The position numbers were made by a program, and so were the translations under genes. The notes under the pieces were generated by a model. That model had not been told where the DNA came from and ran no database searches. It worked only from the letters and a program-made list of their open reading frames with translations. Shown here in pieces: positions 26,316 through 35,209 of a DNA stretch of 64,000 bases; position 1 is the stretch's first letter, and every line of letters begins with the position of its first letter. Location of the stretch: the NCBI RefSeq assembly GCF_050379415.1, contig NZ_JBNRLS010000004.1:517403-581402 (forward strand). Reading direction: 5' to 3'. Source of the DNA: Marinobacter sp050379415. Its GTDB lineage: Bacteria; Pseudomonadota; Gammaproteobacteria; Pseudomonadales; Oleiphilaceae.

Positions 26316-27814
26316 GCACCGCCTGGCTGACCGACCTGACGGCCTGGCTAACAGGCAATCCCGGGCTGTTGGCCGGAGCCCTGTTTCTGACTGCGCTCGT
26401 CGAATCCCTGGCGATCGCAGGTATTATCGTGCCCGGGGTTGCGATCCTGTTTGCCGTTGCGGCCCTGGCGGGCAAATCCGGCATGCCACTGACCGAGGCA
26501 CTGGTCTGGGCAGGGTTGGGAGCCGTTGCCGGCGACAGCGTGAGTTTTGCCCTGGGTCGGCAGTTGCAGGGCCGGCTGACCTCGGTCTGGCCACTGAGCC
26601 GCTACCCGGTGCTGATCAGCAAAGGCGAAGCCTTCTTTTATCGGCATGGCGGCAAGAGCGTGGTGATCGGGCGATTTATCGGTCCGATCCGCCCTATCAT
26701 TCCCCTGGTCGCCGGCGCCCTGTGGATGCCGTGGCGGCGGTTCCTGGGGTTCAACATTGCCTCTGCCATTGGCTGGGCCCCGGTCTATATCCTGCCTGGT
26801 TTTGTTGTCGGCAGTGCTCTTCAGGGTGAACTGCGCCCTCCCGCACATTTCTATGCCGTCATGGGTATCAGCCTCGCGGCCCTGTTCGTGGTCTACCTGA
26901 TCATGATCCGTTTCCAGATGGGACTGGGGGAAGGCAGCCGGACCTACCGCTGGTTCGAGCAGAGGATGCGGCAGTATGAGCTGTCACACCGGTTCTGGCG
27001 TCTCTACACCAACGACCGCCCGGCCCGGGAGGGAGAGTTTCCGCTGGCCTCCGTGCTCATGGCCGTTGCCGCGTCCGGCCTGCTGCTGATCTGGGGGCAG
27101 CTGACGGTGCACGGAATCCTGGAGCCTTTCAACCAACTGGCCCTCGACTGGTTCCGCCAGCTGCGACAACCCCTGCTCGATGGCCCGGCCATCACCGTTA
27201 CCTTGATCGGCGACCCCGCGGTACTCTTCATGGCATCCCTGCTGGCGGTCCTGGTCCTTGGTTTCCGGGGCTACTATGCCGCTGCCTTGCACATTCTGTT
27301 CGCCGCCGGCCTGACCCTCGTCCTGGTCTGGGTGCTGAAGTCGACCCTTGGTGTCCCGCGCCCGGATCAGGTGTTCCAACCTCCTTCCTCCGGAGCCTTT
27401 CCCAGCGGCCACACCGCCGGCATCACGGTGTTTGTCACCATGCTGGCGGGGTTTGTGGCCGGCGAAACCCGGCACCGGAAACGCTGGCAGGCCTACGTGT
27501 TGTTATCGCTACCCTTGCTGCCGGTGGCCGTCAGCCGACTGTACCTCGGGGTGCACTGGTTCACGGATATCATCGGGGGGATCCTGCTGGGCCTGGCGAT
27601 CACCGGCCTGGTGCGGGCCAGCTACAGCCGTTTTGACCGTGTACCCATGCACACCGATGGATTTACTCTGGCGGCCATTCTGCTGTGGGCTCTGTTCACA
27701 GCCGGCTATCTGCTCGAGCGCTGGCCTGAGGCGGTAACAGAGTATTCACGGGAGCCAGTCACGGAGCAGGCTAGCCCTCCTCCAGTGCCTCCAGCAGACC
27801 CTGCAGACGACTGA
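26312..27814 (+). CDS. DedA-family / PAP2 phosphatase fusion membrane protein
   Basis: The 500-residue polytopic protein joins two domains. Residues about 5-200 are DedA/SNARE-associated: ALVESLAIAGIIVPGVAIL, AGDSVSFALGRQL and GRFIGPIRPIIPLVAGALWM, which contains the conserved Arg-rich loop. Residues about 255-450 are PAP2: KSTLGVPRP (KX6RP), PSGHTAG, and SRLYLGVHWFTD (SRX5HX3D), a complete phosphatase site. It may dephosphorylate undecaprenyl pyrophosphate or another lipid phosphate, with DedA as a lipid flippase-like part. It is coupled to two degenerate GGDEF genes and overlaps the next gene convergently by 44 bases. Confidence 0.92.
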   Translation: MSTAWLTDLTAWLTGNPGLLAGALFLTALVESLAIAGIIVPGVAILFAVAALAGKSGMPLTEALVWAGLGAVAGDSVSFALGRQLQGRLTSVWPLSRYPVLISKGEAFFYRHGGKSVVIGRFIGPIRPIIPLVAGALWMPWRRFLGFNIASAIGWAPVYILPGFVVGSALQGELRPPAHFYAVMGISLAALFVVYLIMIRFQMGLGEGSRTYRWFEQRMRQYELSHRFWRLYTNDRPAREGEFPLASVLMAVAASGLLLIWGQLTVHGILEPFNQLALDWFRQLRQPLLDGPAITVTLIGDPAVLFMASLLAVLVLGFRGYYAAALHILFAAGLTLVLVWVLKSTLGVPRPDQVFQPPSSGAFPSGHTAGITVFVTMLAGFVAGETRHRKRWQAYVLLSLPLLPVAVSRLYLGVHWFTDIIGGILLGLAITGLVRASYSRFDRVPMHTDGFTLAAILLWALFTAGYLLERWPEAVTEYSREPVTEQASPPPVPPADPADD

Positions 27815-28364
27815 GCCGTTCCAGAGGATCCTGCAGCTCCACCAGACGCTGCTTTTCCTGTTTGTCGAGCGGCAGGAGTTCGGTCAGTCGCCACCCCACA
27901 TCCCGGGCATCCTCGTAGTCCACATCCATAGCAAGGTCGCGAATGACCGGATGCCGAAACAGAGCCTGCAGGACGGAGGGCAGCTCAATGTAACGCTCGG
28001 GCACGTCACTCCATGTCTCCTCAAGCAGGCACTCCACATCGCCCACATTCAGGCCATCCTCCTGTTGCCAGCTGCGAACCACTGACACCTTGGTCTCGCC
28101 CTCAACGGTAATACCTAGAAGCCCGTTCTCGAGCTGTTGGAAATCGATGATCCGGACGTAAGTCCCGATATCATAAAAGCGGGCAACCGCGCCGGTTTCC
28201 TCACCATCCCTGAGCAATACCACGACAAAGCCACGGTCCTCCTTGAGACATCGGGTCAGCATATCGATGTACCGCGGCTCGAACAGCTGAAGCGGAATGC
28301 GTCCCCGGGGCAGGACAATGGAATTCAGTGGGAACAAGGGGACATGCATGGTTGGCTTGGTCAT
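27771..28364 (-). CDS. Stand-alone Lon N-terminal (substrate-binding) domain protein
   Basis: The 197-residue protein consists of a Lon N-terminal-like (LAN, PUA-like) domain: MHVPLFPLNSIVLPRGRIPLQLFEPRYIDML at the start, then FVVVLLRDGEE, and a helical C-terminal part. It lacks the AAA+ and protease domains of Lon. Homologues are common as free proteins in gammaproteobacteria, and their role is unknown; substrate recognition is a guess from Lon. Its ATG overlaps the HDOD gene's stop by four bases (ATGA), so it is translated with that gene. Confidence 0.88.
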   Translation of the reverse strand: MTKPTMHVPLFPLNSIVLPRGRIPLQLFEPRYIDMLTRCLKEDRGFVVVLLRDGEETGAVARFYDIGTYVRIIDFQQLENGLLGITVEGETKVSVVRSWQQEDGLNVGDVECLLEETWSDVPERYIELPSVLQALFRHPVIRDLAMDVDYEDARDVGWRLTELLPLDKQEKQRLVELQDPLERLSRLQGLLEALEEG

Positions 28365-29617
28365 CGAGTCGAAAGCAATTGTTGCGTTTGCTCTACCCTC
28401 GCCCCGGCTTCGGCAAGAAGCTCCTGGCTATGGGAGGCACCGGGTTCCGGCCCGGCCAGTCGCCAGAGGGCTGGCACCTGGTTCAGGGCTGGAAGCTCGC
28501 CATTCTGGCTTGAGCCGAACATGGAATGCAACCGGGCGGTGATCACCACGTCCACCAGCTGAGGGCTCTCTTCGGGACACTCATATTGCCAATCCTCCCC
28601 ATGGCGCACAGCCTCCACCAGAGGTGGCGGACACCCCCAGCTCTCAAGCAGCGCGCTGCCGAACTCTGCCCGCAATTGTCGACTGACAGAGCGCAGCCTG
28701 GCTTCACTGGACCACAGGCCGGGGTGATGCTCGGCCAGAACCAGCAACGGCACTGTGCCAATACCATGCAGCAGCCCGGCCAGCTCTGCGCCATCTCGAT
28801 CCAGGCCCTCGGTCTGATCCGCGAGCAGCCAGCACAATGCAGCCAGTTCCCGGGATTGCTGGCTGAGCTTCAGCATTTCCCTCTGCAAGTTCAGCTGCCG
28901 GCTTCTGAAAACGTCCCTCAGGGCGAACTCGGACACAAGTTGTCGTGTGGTACGCATACCGAGCCGGGTGACTGCCTCATGAATACTGTGAACTCCACCC
29001 AGACCACGGTATACAGGGCTGTTGCAGGCCCGTATCAGCTTGGCGGTCATGGCCGGATCGGCCGCCACCGCCATGGCCAGCTTCTTCTCTGAAAGTCCTT
29101 CCCCGGCCGCGGTGCGGCGTATTTTCCAGGCAATATCCGGCACGCTCGGTAAACGGATATGGTTGGAGCGGAGTTCCGAATTGAACTCCATCCTCAGCCG
29201 ATGCTCGGCACTGCCGGAGGCAACCCAGTCCCCTGAAGGCTCCATTTCCACCTGGCTCACCGGAGCGGAATTCAGGAAGCCATTGAGTATGTCCTGCTCG
29301 ATCACCAGAAATTCACTGGGCCTGACGGCAACCACCTCATACATACGCGGCTGGAGCCGGGCAATGGGATTGAGGGCTTTGTCCGTCTCCGCTTCGATCA
29401 CCGATTTGCGCCCATCCTTGGCGTGCAGTTCCACGGCGCCACTGATGAGAAAAAAATCCAGGCCGTCCTGCATGCCCTGCTCGATCACGGTTTCGCCCGG
29501 GCTGTGGCAACGACGCTCGGCACGGTTAACGAGCAGGACCAACTGGTCGGCGGTCAGTCGATTCAGAGGATTGAAGCTTTTCAGGCGACGCAGAGGCAGG
29601 CTTTCCCGGCCAGCCAT
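28361..29617 (-). CDS. Signal-transduction protein: cyclic-nucleotide-binding-like plus HDOD domains
   Basis: The 418-residue cytoplasmic protein has an N-terminal cupin-like cNMP-binding domain (about 20-125: FNPLNRLTADQLVLLVNRAE, then GETVIEQGMQDGLDFFLISG, the last being typical of CRP-type effector domains) and an HDOD domain (about 150-380: IRLPSVPDIAWKIRR, ACNSPVYRG, AVTRLGMRTTRQLVSEFALRD cut by helices, AGLLHGIGTVPLLVLA). No DNA-binding HTH is present. HDOD proteins act in signalling, motility or biofilm control; the ligand here is unknown. It is the first gene of a coupled pair with the Lon-N-domain protein. Confidence 0.88.
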   Translation of the reverse strand: MAGRESLPLRRLKSFNPLNRLTADQLVLLVNRAERRCHSPGETVIEQGMQDGLDFFLISGAVELHAKDGRKSVIEAETDKALNPIARLQPRMYEVVAVRPSEFLVIEQDILNGFLNSAPVSQVEMEPSGDWVASGSAEHRLRMEFNSELRSNHIRLPSVPDIAWKIRRTAAGEGLSEKKLAMAVAADPAMTAKLIRACNSPVYRGLGGVHSIHEAVTRLGMRTTRQLVSEFALRDVFRSRQLNLQREMLKLSQQSRELAALCWLLADQTEGLDRDGAELAGLLHGIGTVPLLVLAEHHPGLWSSEARLRSVSRQLRAEFGSALLESWGCPPPLVEAVRHGEDWQYECPEESPQLVDVVITARLHSMFGSSQNGELPALNQVPALWRLAGPEPGASHSQELLAEAGARVEQTQQLLSTR

Positions 29618-29778
29618 AGACGAACTCCTTCTCCGCTCAGCAGAACGCAGGAATCTTCCGGCTCATGTCTTGTTTATAGTCACCAGCCGGGGCAAAAACA
29701 ACCATGCGCGCCGGGCCGAATCTGGTATCCTCTGTTTTTTACGGAATTTGTCAGGTAACAACAGAGAGACCAGAACAC

Positions 29779-31614
29779 ATGCCTCAGTATCGTTCGCGGA
29801 CATCCACAGCCGGCCGCAACATGGCCGGTGCCCGCGCCCTCTGGCGCGCTACCGGTATGAAAAACGAGGATTTCGGCAAACCGATCATTGCGGTCGCCAA
29901 CTCCTTCACCCAGTTCGTACCCGGCCATGTGCATCTGAAAGATCTGGGGCAACTGGTGTGCCGCGAAATTGAAGCGGCCGGCGGGGTGGCCAAGGAATTC
30001 AATACCATCGCCGTGGACGACGGAATCGCCATGGGCCACGACGGCATGCTCTATTCCCTGCCATCCCGGGAGATCATTGCCGACTCCGTCGAGTACATGG
30101 TCAATGCCCACTGTGCCGACGCTCTGGTCTGCATTTCCAACTGCGACAAGATCACCCCGGGCATGCTGATGGCCGCCATGCGCCTCAACATCCCCACCAT
30201 TTTTGTATCCGGCGGCCCCATGGAAGCCGGCAAGACCAAGCTGTCCGAGCACAAGCTGGACCTGGTGGATGCCATGGTCATCGCTGCGGATCCCAATGCC
30301 AGCGATGAGCAGGTGGAAGAGTATGAACGCAGTGCCTGCCCGACCTGTGGCTCCTGTTCCGGCATGTTCACCGCCAACTCCATGAACTGCCTGACCGAAG
30401 CCATCGGCCTGGCCCTCCCCGGCAACGGCTCACTGCTGGCCACCCATGCTGACCGCGAACAGCTATTCCTGAAGGCCGGGCGCCAGATTGTTGAAAATGC
30501 CCGCCGCTATTACGAGGAGAACGACGCCAGCGTACTGCCCCGCAGCATCGGGTCCCAGTCAGCCTTCGAGAATGCCATGACCATGGACATTGCCATGGGC
30601 GGGTCCACCAACACCATCCTGCACCTGCTTGCGGCGGCCCAGGAAGGCGGGGTGAATTTCGACATGGCCGAGATCGACCGGCTCTCCCGCCATGTGCCCC
30701 AGCTGTGCAAGGTGGCGCCCAACTCCCCGAAATACCACATGGAAGACGTCCACCGTGCCGGCGGCATCATGGGCATCCTGGGTGAGCTCGAGCGGGGCAA
30801 GCTGATCAACACCGACTTGCCCACCGTTCACAGCAAGACCATGAAAGAAGCCCTGGAAACCTGGGACATCATGCGTTCCCCGACCCCGGAAGTGGTGGAG
30901 TTCTACAAGGCCGGGCCGGCGGGCATTCCCACCCAGACCGCCTTCAGCCAGAGCACCCGCTGGCCGAGCCTGGACGGCGACCGGGAGAACGGCTGCATCC
31001 GCTCCGTGGACAATGCCTACTCCACCGAAGGTGGCCTGGCTGTGCTCTATGGCAACATCGCCCGGGACGGATGCGTGGTGAAAACCGCCGGTGTCGATGA
31101 AAGCATCTACGTGTTTGAAGGCAAGGCACGGGTGTTCGAGAGCCAGGACTCCGCCGTCGCCGGCATCCTCGGTGACGAAGTGAAACCCGGCGAAGTGGTC
31201 ATCATCCGGTACGAAGGCCCCCGCGGCGGACCCGGCATGCAGGAAATGCTCTACCCCACCAGCTATCTGAAGTCCAAAGGCCTTGGCAAGGACTGCGCAC
31301 TGCTCACGGACGGTCGTTTCTCCGGAGGCACCTCAGGGCTCTCGATCGGCCACGCCTCCCCGGAAGCCGCAGCCGGCGGGGAAATTGGCCTGATCGAGAA
31401 TGGCGACACCATCCTGATCGACATTCCCAACCGCTCCATCAATGTCCAGCTCGACCAGCAGGAACTGGACCGGCGCCGGGAAGCCCGGGACGCCAAGGGC
31501 TGGAAGCCAGACCTGCCGCGCGACCGCAAGGTCTCGGCTGCCCTCAAGGCCTATGCACTGCTGGCCACCAGCGCCGACAAGGGCGCGGTCCGGGATCTGT
31601 CGAAACTCGACTGA
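29779..31614 (+). CDS. ilvD: Dihydroxy-acid dehydratase
   Basis: The 611-residue Fe-S enzyme dehydrates 2,3-dihydroxy acids to 2-oxo acids in valine, leucine and isoleucine synthesis. Cluster and Mg ligands lie in CISNCDKITPGMLMA and SACPTCGSCSGMFTANSMN; DGRFSGGTSGLSIGH is the C-terminal signature. Length matches E. coli IlvD (616). The ATG at 29779 (MPQYRSRTSTAGRNM) is the family start; the upstream open frame is not conserved, and the Shine-Dalgarno sequence is weak. A strong terminator follows. No other ilv gene is in the window. Confidence 0.96.
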   Translation: MPQYRSRTSTAGRNMAGARALWRATGMKNEDFGKPIIAVANSFTQFVPGHVHLKDLGQLVCREIEAAGGVAKEFNTIAVDDGIAMGHDGMLYSLPSREIIADSVEYMVNAHCADALVCISNCDKITPGMLMAAMRLNIPTIFVSGGPMEAGKTKLSEHKLDLVDAMVIAADPNASDEQVEEYERSACPTCGSCSGMFTANSMNCLTEAIGLALPGNGSLLATHADREQLFLKAGRQIVENARRYYEENDASVLPRSIGSQSAFENAMTMDIAMGGSTNTILHLLAAAQEGGVNFDMAEIDRLSRHVPQLCKVAPNSPKYHMEDVHRAGGIMGILGELERGKLINTDLPTVHSKTMKEALETWDIMRSPTPEVVEFYKAGPAGIPTQTAFSQSTRWPSLDGDRENGCIRSVDNAYSTEGGLAVLYGNIARDGCVVKTAGVDESIYVFEGKARVFESQDSAVAGILGDEVKPGEVVIIRYEGPRGGPGMQEMLYPTSYLKSKGLGKDCALLTDGRFSGGTSGLSIGHASPEAAAGGEIGLIENGDTILIDIPNRSINVQLDQQELDRRREARDAKGWKPDLPRDRKVSAALKAYALLATSADKGAVRDLSKLD

Positions 31615-31636
31615 CCTCTTCCGGACAACCAGAAAA

Positions 31637-31670
31637 AAGCCCGCCAGGTTGAGGCCTGGCGGGCTTTTTT
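31637..31670 (+). terminator. Rho-independent terminator after ilvD
   Basis: GCCCGCCAGG (31639-31648) pairs perfectly with CCTGGCGGGC (31655-31664) around a six-base loop, followed by six T and preceded by six A. It may work in both directions and also end the convergent peptidoglycan-binding-domain gene. Confidence 0.95.
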
Positions 31671-31691
31671 GTGAGCGGCGAGCCGGCGGCG

Positions 31692-32105
31692 TTACCAGAG
31701 CGACCAGCCACCGTCGTCGTCTTCTTCGATGGCGTCCTTTTCCCCGGACTTCTCGGCAGGCTGGGCCGACGCATTACTGGATGCCTTTGCCGTCGCATCC
31801 TGCGATTCGACCTGGGCTGGCGCCGCCGCAGCGACCTGAACGGTAATCATTCCGAGCGCCTTCCGGGTTTCATCGTTCAGGGCACCGGTAGCCTCGAGGC
31901 CGTGATCTTTCTGGAACCGGGTCAGCGCGGCACGGGTTTTGTCATCCATCCCGGAGCTGACGTTCGTGATGTCGTAACCGGCGCCGTACAGGGCATTTTT
32001 CACTGCCACGGCTTCATCTGCATGAGCCAAGGGCGCCAGGCCCAGCGTAACCGCCACACCAGCTGCAGCCAGAAGGCGACCGAAAGAACGGGTCGTTTTC
32101 TTCAT
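31692..32105 (-). CDS. Secreted peptidoglycan-binding-domain protein
   Basis: The 137-residue product has a signal peptide (MKKTTRSFGRLLAAAG, cleavage near AHADEA) and a PG_binding_1-like module (about 30-85): AVKNALYGAGYDI, then DDKTRAALTRFQKDHGLEA and TGALNDETRKALG. The last 50 residues are Ala/Ser/Gln-rich, then acidic, ending GGWSLW. It would sit in the periplasm, possibly on murein. The ATG at 32105 has AGGTGAG upstream; a longer version would hide the signal peptide. Function unknown. Confidence 0.82.
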   Translation of the reverse strand: MKKTTRSFGRLLAAAGVAVTLGLAPLAHADEAVAVKNALYGAGYDITNVSSGMDDKTRAALTRFQKDHGLEATGALNDETRKALGMITVQVAAAAPAQVESQDATAKASSNASAQPAEKSGEKDAIEEDDDGGWSLW

Positions 32106-32204
32106 GGTACTCACCTGCCTTACTCCTGATGCCTCACCGGCATCGGTCTTTTCTTGTTGTGTGGTGCCTATCTCCACAGGCTGAGGCAAACAATGAATAC
32201 CCTA

Positions 32205-33326
32205 TCACAATTTGCCGCCGTGCCGGTTGGCCCGGTTCTCATCTTCGGGTTCCGGTCCGGTGCCCGGGTGACGGACCGTTTGCGCCTCGTGCCCGAATTC
32301 CCTGATGAAAATCCCCCAAAACGCCATGAACAGGGCTGCAACCAGAGGCCCCATGACGAATCCGTTGATCCCGAACATGACAATGCCGCCAAGGGTCGAC
32401 AGCAGGACTATGTAATCCGGCAACTTGGTATCCCGCCCAACCAGCAATGGCCGCAGCAGGTTATCGGCGAGACCTATCACCACCACGCCGAACACAGTGA
32501 GGACAATGGCGGGAACGATATCGCCGACCGCCGCCAGGTATATGGCTGCCGGCACCCAGACCAGGGCAGCGCCGACCGCCGGCAGCAGAGATACGATGGC
32601 CATCACCACGCCCCACAAAAGTGCGCCCGTTATGCCAAGAACCCAGAAGATCAGGCCGCCCAGGGCTCCCTGGATAATGGCGATCAACAGGTTGCCCTTG
32701 ACCGTGGCACGGGTAACCTCGGCGAACTTGGCAAACAGCAGGCGCTCACGCTCATCGCCCAGCGGCAATGCCCGGATGATCAATTCCACCAGGTGGTGGC
32801 CATCCCGTAACAGGAAGAAAGCCAGATACACCATCAGGGCCAGGCCCATAAAGAACTGAAAGGTATTCTGGCCGATGCCCAGAGCCTGTTTGGCCAGGAA
32901 CTGGCTGCCGCCGACGAACAGGCTGACGGCCCGGTCCCGCAACTCGGTAAAGCTGATATCAAACTGCGCCAGGAATGCCTGGATCGCCGGGAAGGACTGG
33001 TTGACCTGATCGATGTACTCGCCCGGACGGATCTCGCCACGCTGGATCTGCTGGTACAGATCAACCCCCTGGGCCACCAGCGATGTCACCAGCACCAGCA
33101 CCGGAATCACCACGATCACCATGCAGATAACCAGGGTAATCAAGGCATTGATATTTGGCCGTTCACCCAGCCAGCGGACCAGCAGGTTCTGCACCGGATG
33201 GAAAATGAGCGCGATCGCCACGGCCCAGAAAATGGGGCCGAAGAAGGGCTTCATCAGAAACACGAACGCGAGGGAAACGCCGACAAGCAAGGCCAGAAAA
33301 GTCCGTGTTTCAAGTTTTGCGTACAT
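32205..33326 (-). CDS. AI-2E/PerM-family membrane transporter
   Basis: The 373-residue protein has about eight membrane segments with the family pattern: an N-terminal pair, a large periplasm-facing region (about 65-150), and conserved WGVVMAIVSLLPAVGAALVW and DNLLRPLLVGRDTKLPDYIVLLSTLGG. Family members export AI-2 or act as Na+/H+ antiporters; the substrate cannot be told from sequence. The C-terminal tail is hydrophilic. It is transcribed alone. Confidence 0.88.
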   Translation of the reverse strand: MYAKLETRTFLALLVGVSLAFVFLMKPFFGPIFWAVAIALIFHPVQNLLVRWLGERPNINALITLVICMVIVVIPVLVLVTSLVAQGVDLYQQIQRGEIRPGEYIDQVNQSFPAIQAFLAQFDISFTELRDRAVSLFVGGSQFLAKQALGIGQNTFQFFMGLALMVYLAFFLLRDGHHLVELIIRALPLGDERERLLFAKFAEVTRATVKGNLLIAIIQGALGGLIFWVLGITGALLWGVVMAIVSLLPAVGAALVWVPAAIYLAAVGDIVPAIVLTVFGVVVIGLADNLLRPLLVGRDTKLPDYIVLLSTLGGIVMFGINGFVMGPLVAALFMAFWGIFIREFGHEAQTVRHPGTGPEPEDENRANRHGGKL

Positions 33327-33433
33327 AGGTCAGATCTTCCCAAAGCAGTGAACGGTAACCGGGGACTGTGCGGCTACTCCGACCCGATAGCCTACCACGA
33401 TGACATGGCCACTGTAGCCTGCTTCAGGTTATA

Positions 33434-33826
33434 GTGGTCGGTTACGGATTAACCGACAAACGAGTCACATTATTGGAACTGGAAACCTTTACCACCGAAA
33501 CTGCGCTCGATGCCGCGACAGAACTTCAGCGCGTGCTGGCGGGCAGGACCCATCGCCGTAAGGTGATGGGTCAGGAGGTGCTGGTACCGGGCCAGCTCGG
33601 GGAAGCTCTGCAGCTCCCGAGAATCATCAATCGACTGCAGAGCAAACAACTGAAGCAACGGGAACAGGGCCTGGACGATTTCCAGGAACTCTGGCCCACC
33701 CTGTCCCCGCGCACCCGACAGAAGGTACTCGACGCCATTGGCTGGTACGACCCCAAGGAGCTTGACTGGGACGACAAACGCTCCAACCGGCGGCCGGTGG
33801 TCGATCCGGATAAAGGATCCGTATAG
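33434..33826 (+). CDS. Conserved-looking hypothetical protein
   Basis: The 130-residue (maximum) charged, soluble protein is not one I recognise. The likely start is the GTG at 33434 or a later TTG near 33473, and no good Shine-Dalgarno sequence decides. It has a helical middle (LPRIINRLQSKQLKQREQGL) and a charged end (GWYDPKELDWDDKRSNRRP). Codon use matches its neighbours. There is no signal peptide or membrane segment. Confidence 0.6.
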   Translation: MVGYGLTDKRVTLLELETFTTETALDAATELQRVLAGRTHRRKVMGQEVLVPGQLGEALQLPRIINRLQSKQLKQREQGLDDFQELWPTLSPRTRQKVLDAIGWYDPKELDWDDKRSNRRPVVDPDKGSV

Positions 33827-33903
33827 AGATGGAAACCTCAGCGAAAGGCCGACCCTGTATTGTCATACTCTGGCCCTAGTCTGAAACTATCAGGAGGATA
33901 TTT

Positions 33904-34152
33904 ATGACTGAACAGACCCATTACAACGCCATTTTTGTCGAAGGCAGCGCGGTACCGACCCTGCTTTGCGGCCATTGCCGATCCATCCTTTCCCGCGCCC
34001 GGATGTTCCGCAACGAGGGCGAAAACCAGCAGGACATCCAGTGCCGCGTCCTTGCGCTGTGCTCGGCAGACGATTGCGGTGCCGTGAACTGCTGTGACGA
34101 CGCCATGGCGGAAATCGACAACCCGGATCGCCTGCTCGATCTTGCTTGCTGA
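33904..34152 (+). CDS. Small cysteine-rich protein, putative metal binder
   Basis: The 82-residue protein starts 3 bases into a clear Shine-Dalgarno context (AGGAGG, then ATATTT, ATG). Eight Cys are arranged CGHC (22, 25), then C47, C53, C58, CC (63, 64) and a terminal C82. The pattern suggests a zinc site or an Fe-S or redox role, but no known family fits. It may be cotranscribed with the hypothetical gene 77 bases upstream. Confidence 0.7.
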   Translation: MTEQTHYNAIFVEGSAVPTLLCGHCRSILSRARMFRNEGENQQDIQCRVLALCSADDCGAVNCCDDAMAEIDNPDRLLDLAC

Positions 34153-34274
34153 TTCAAACGGGCTACGCACTGTTACGCAACTCAAACACATGAAACAGCC
34201 ATCTGATTTATCCTGATTTGCGAGAATTGTCATACTGGCAATTGCGCAACCTATCAGTCAGGACAGTCGATGGC

Positions 34275-35174
34275 ATGCGTATTCTGAGAACCGACGAAGC
34301 CCGCTTTCAGGGTCTGCCGGATTACCCTTTTGCTCCCAACTATCTCAACGTAGAGCCCGATTTGAGAATGCACTACGTCGATGAAGGCCCCCGCGGCGCT
34401 TCACCCGTACTGATGCTGCATGGCGAGCCATCCTGGTCCTACCTGTACCGGCACATGATTCCGCTCATTGCCACCGCGGGCCACCGGGCACTCGCCCCGG
34501 ACCTGATCGGTTTCGGCAAATCGGACAAGCCGGCAGACATGGCGGACTACAGTTACGAACGCCACATGGCCTGGCTGGGTAGCTGGATCGAAAAACTGGA
34601 TCTGACGGACATCACGCTGGTGTGTCAGAACTGGGGTTCGTTGCTGGGGCTTCGCCTGGCGGCGGAACATCCCCACCGGTTCCGCTGCATTATCGTGGGT
34701 AACGGGATGCTTCCCACCGGCGAAAACCGCATACCGGCGATGTTTTCCCTGTGGAAAGCCTTCGTCACCCACAGTCCCTGGCTCCCGGTCGGTCGCATCG
34801 TCCAGCTGGGCACTGAACGGACCCTGACCAGAGCAGAGCAAGCGGCTTACGAGGCGCCTTTCCCATCAACGGAATACAAGGCCGGCGCCCGCGCCTTTCC
34901 GAAACTGGTCCCGGTTTCCCGTAACGACCCGGCGGGGCTGGCCAACCGGGCGGCGTGGAAGGTGCTGGAAAAATGGCACAAACCATTCATTACCTGCTTC
35001 AGCAGCGGCGACCCCATTACCCGGGGGGAAGACCGTTACATGCAACGGCGGATTCCCGGCGCCCACGGACAACCCCACATCACCCTCAGGGGTGGCCACT
35101 TCCTGCAAGAAGACTCCCCCGAAGACTTCGCGCGCATCATCACCGACGCCCTGAAATCGGAAATGGCGGCCTGA
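34275..35174 (+). CDS. Haloalkane dehalogenase-like alpha/beta hydrolase with Asn at the nucleophile position
   Basis: The 299-residue protein aligns with subfamily I haloalkane dehalogenases. LMLHGEPSWSYLYRHMIP holds the oxyanion HGEP, the acid is Asp246 in SSGDPITRG and the base His275 in RGGHFLQEDSPEDFA. The nucleophile elbow reads LVCQNWGSLLGL. Active enzymes have Asp (QDWGG); here residue 119 is Asn (codon AAC, 34629-34631). The halide-holding Trp120 is kept. Hydrolysis by the usual covalent ester is not expected unless the Asn deamidates. The ATG at 34275 gives the family N-terminus. Other related alpha/beta hydrolases remain possible. Confidence 0.88.
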   Translation: MRILRTDEARFQGLPDYPFAPNYLNVEPDLRMHYVDEGPRGASPVLMLHGEPSWSYLYRHMIPLIATAGHRALAPDLIGFGKSDKPADMADYSYERHMAWLGSWIEKLDLTDITLVCQNWGSLLGLRLAAEHPHRFRCIIVGNGMLPTGENRIPAMFSLWKAFVTHSPWLPVGRIVQLGTERTLTRAEQAAYEAPFPSTEYKAGARAFPKLVPVSRNDPAGLANRAAWKVLEKWHKPFITCFSSGDPITRGEDRYMQRRIPGAHGQPHITLRGGHFLQEDSPEDFARIITDALKSEMAA

Positions 35175-35184
35175 GCCGCCATTT
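35165..35184 (+). terminator. Weak terminator hairpin at the end of the dehalogenase-like gene
   Basis: GGCGGC and GCCGCC form a 6-bp stem around CTGA, which includes the stop codon, followed by ATTTTA. The T run is short, so termination would be modest. It lies between convergent genes. Confidence 0.4.
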
Positions 35185-35209
35185 TACCGCCTGACTCCGG
35201 AACGCCCCA

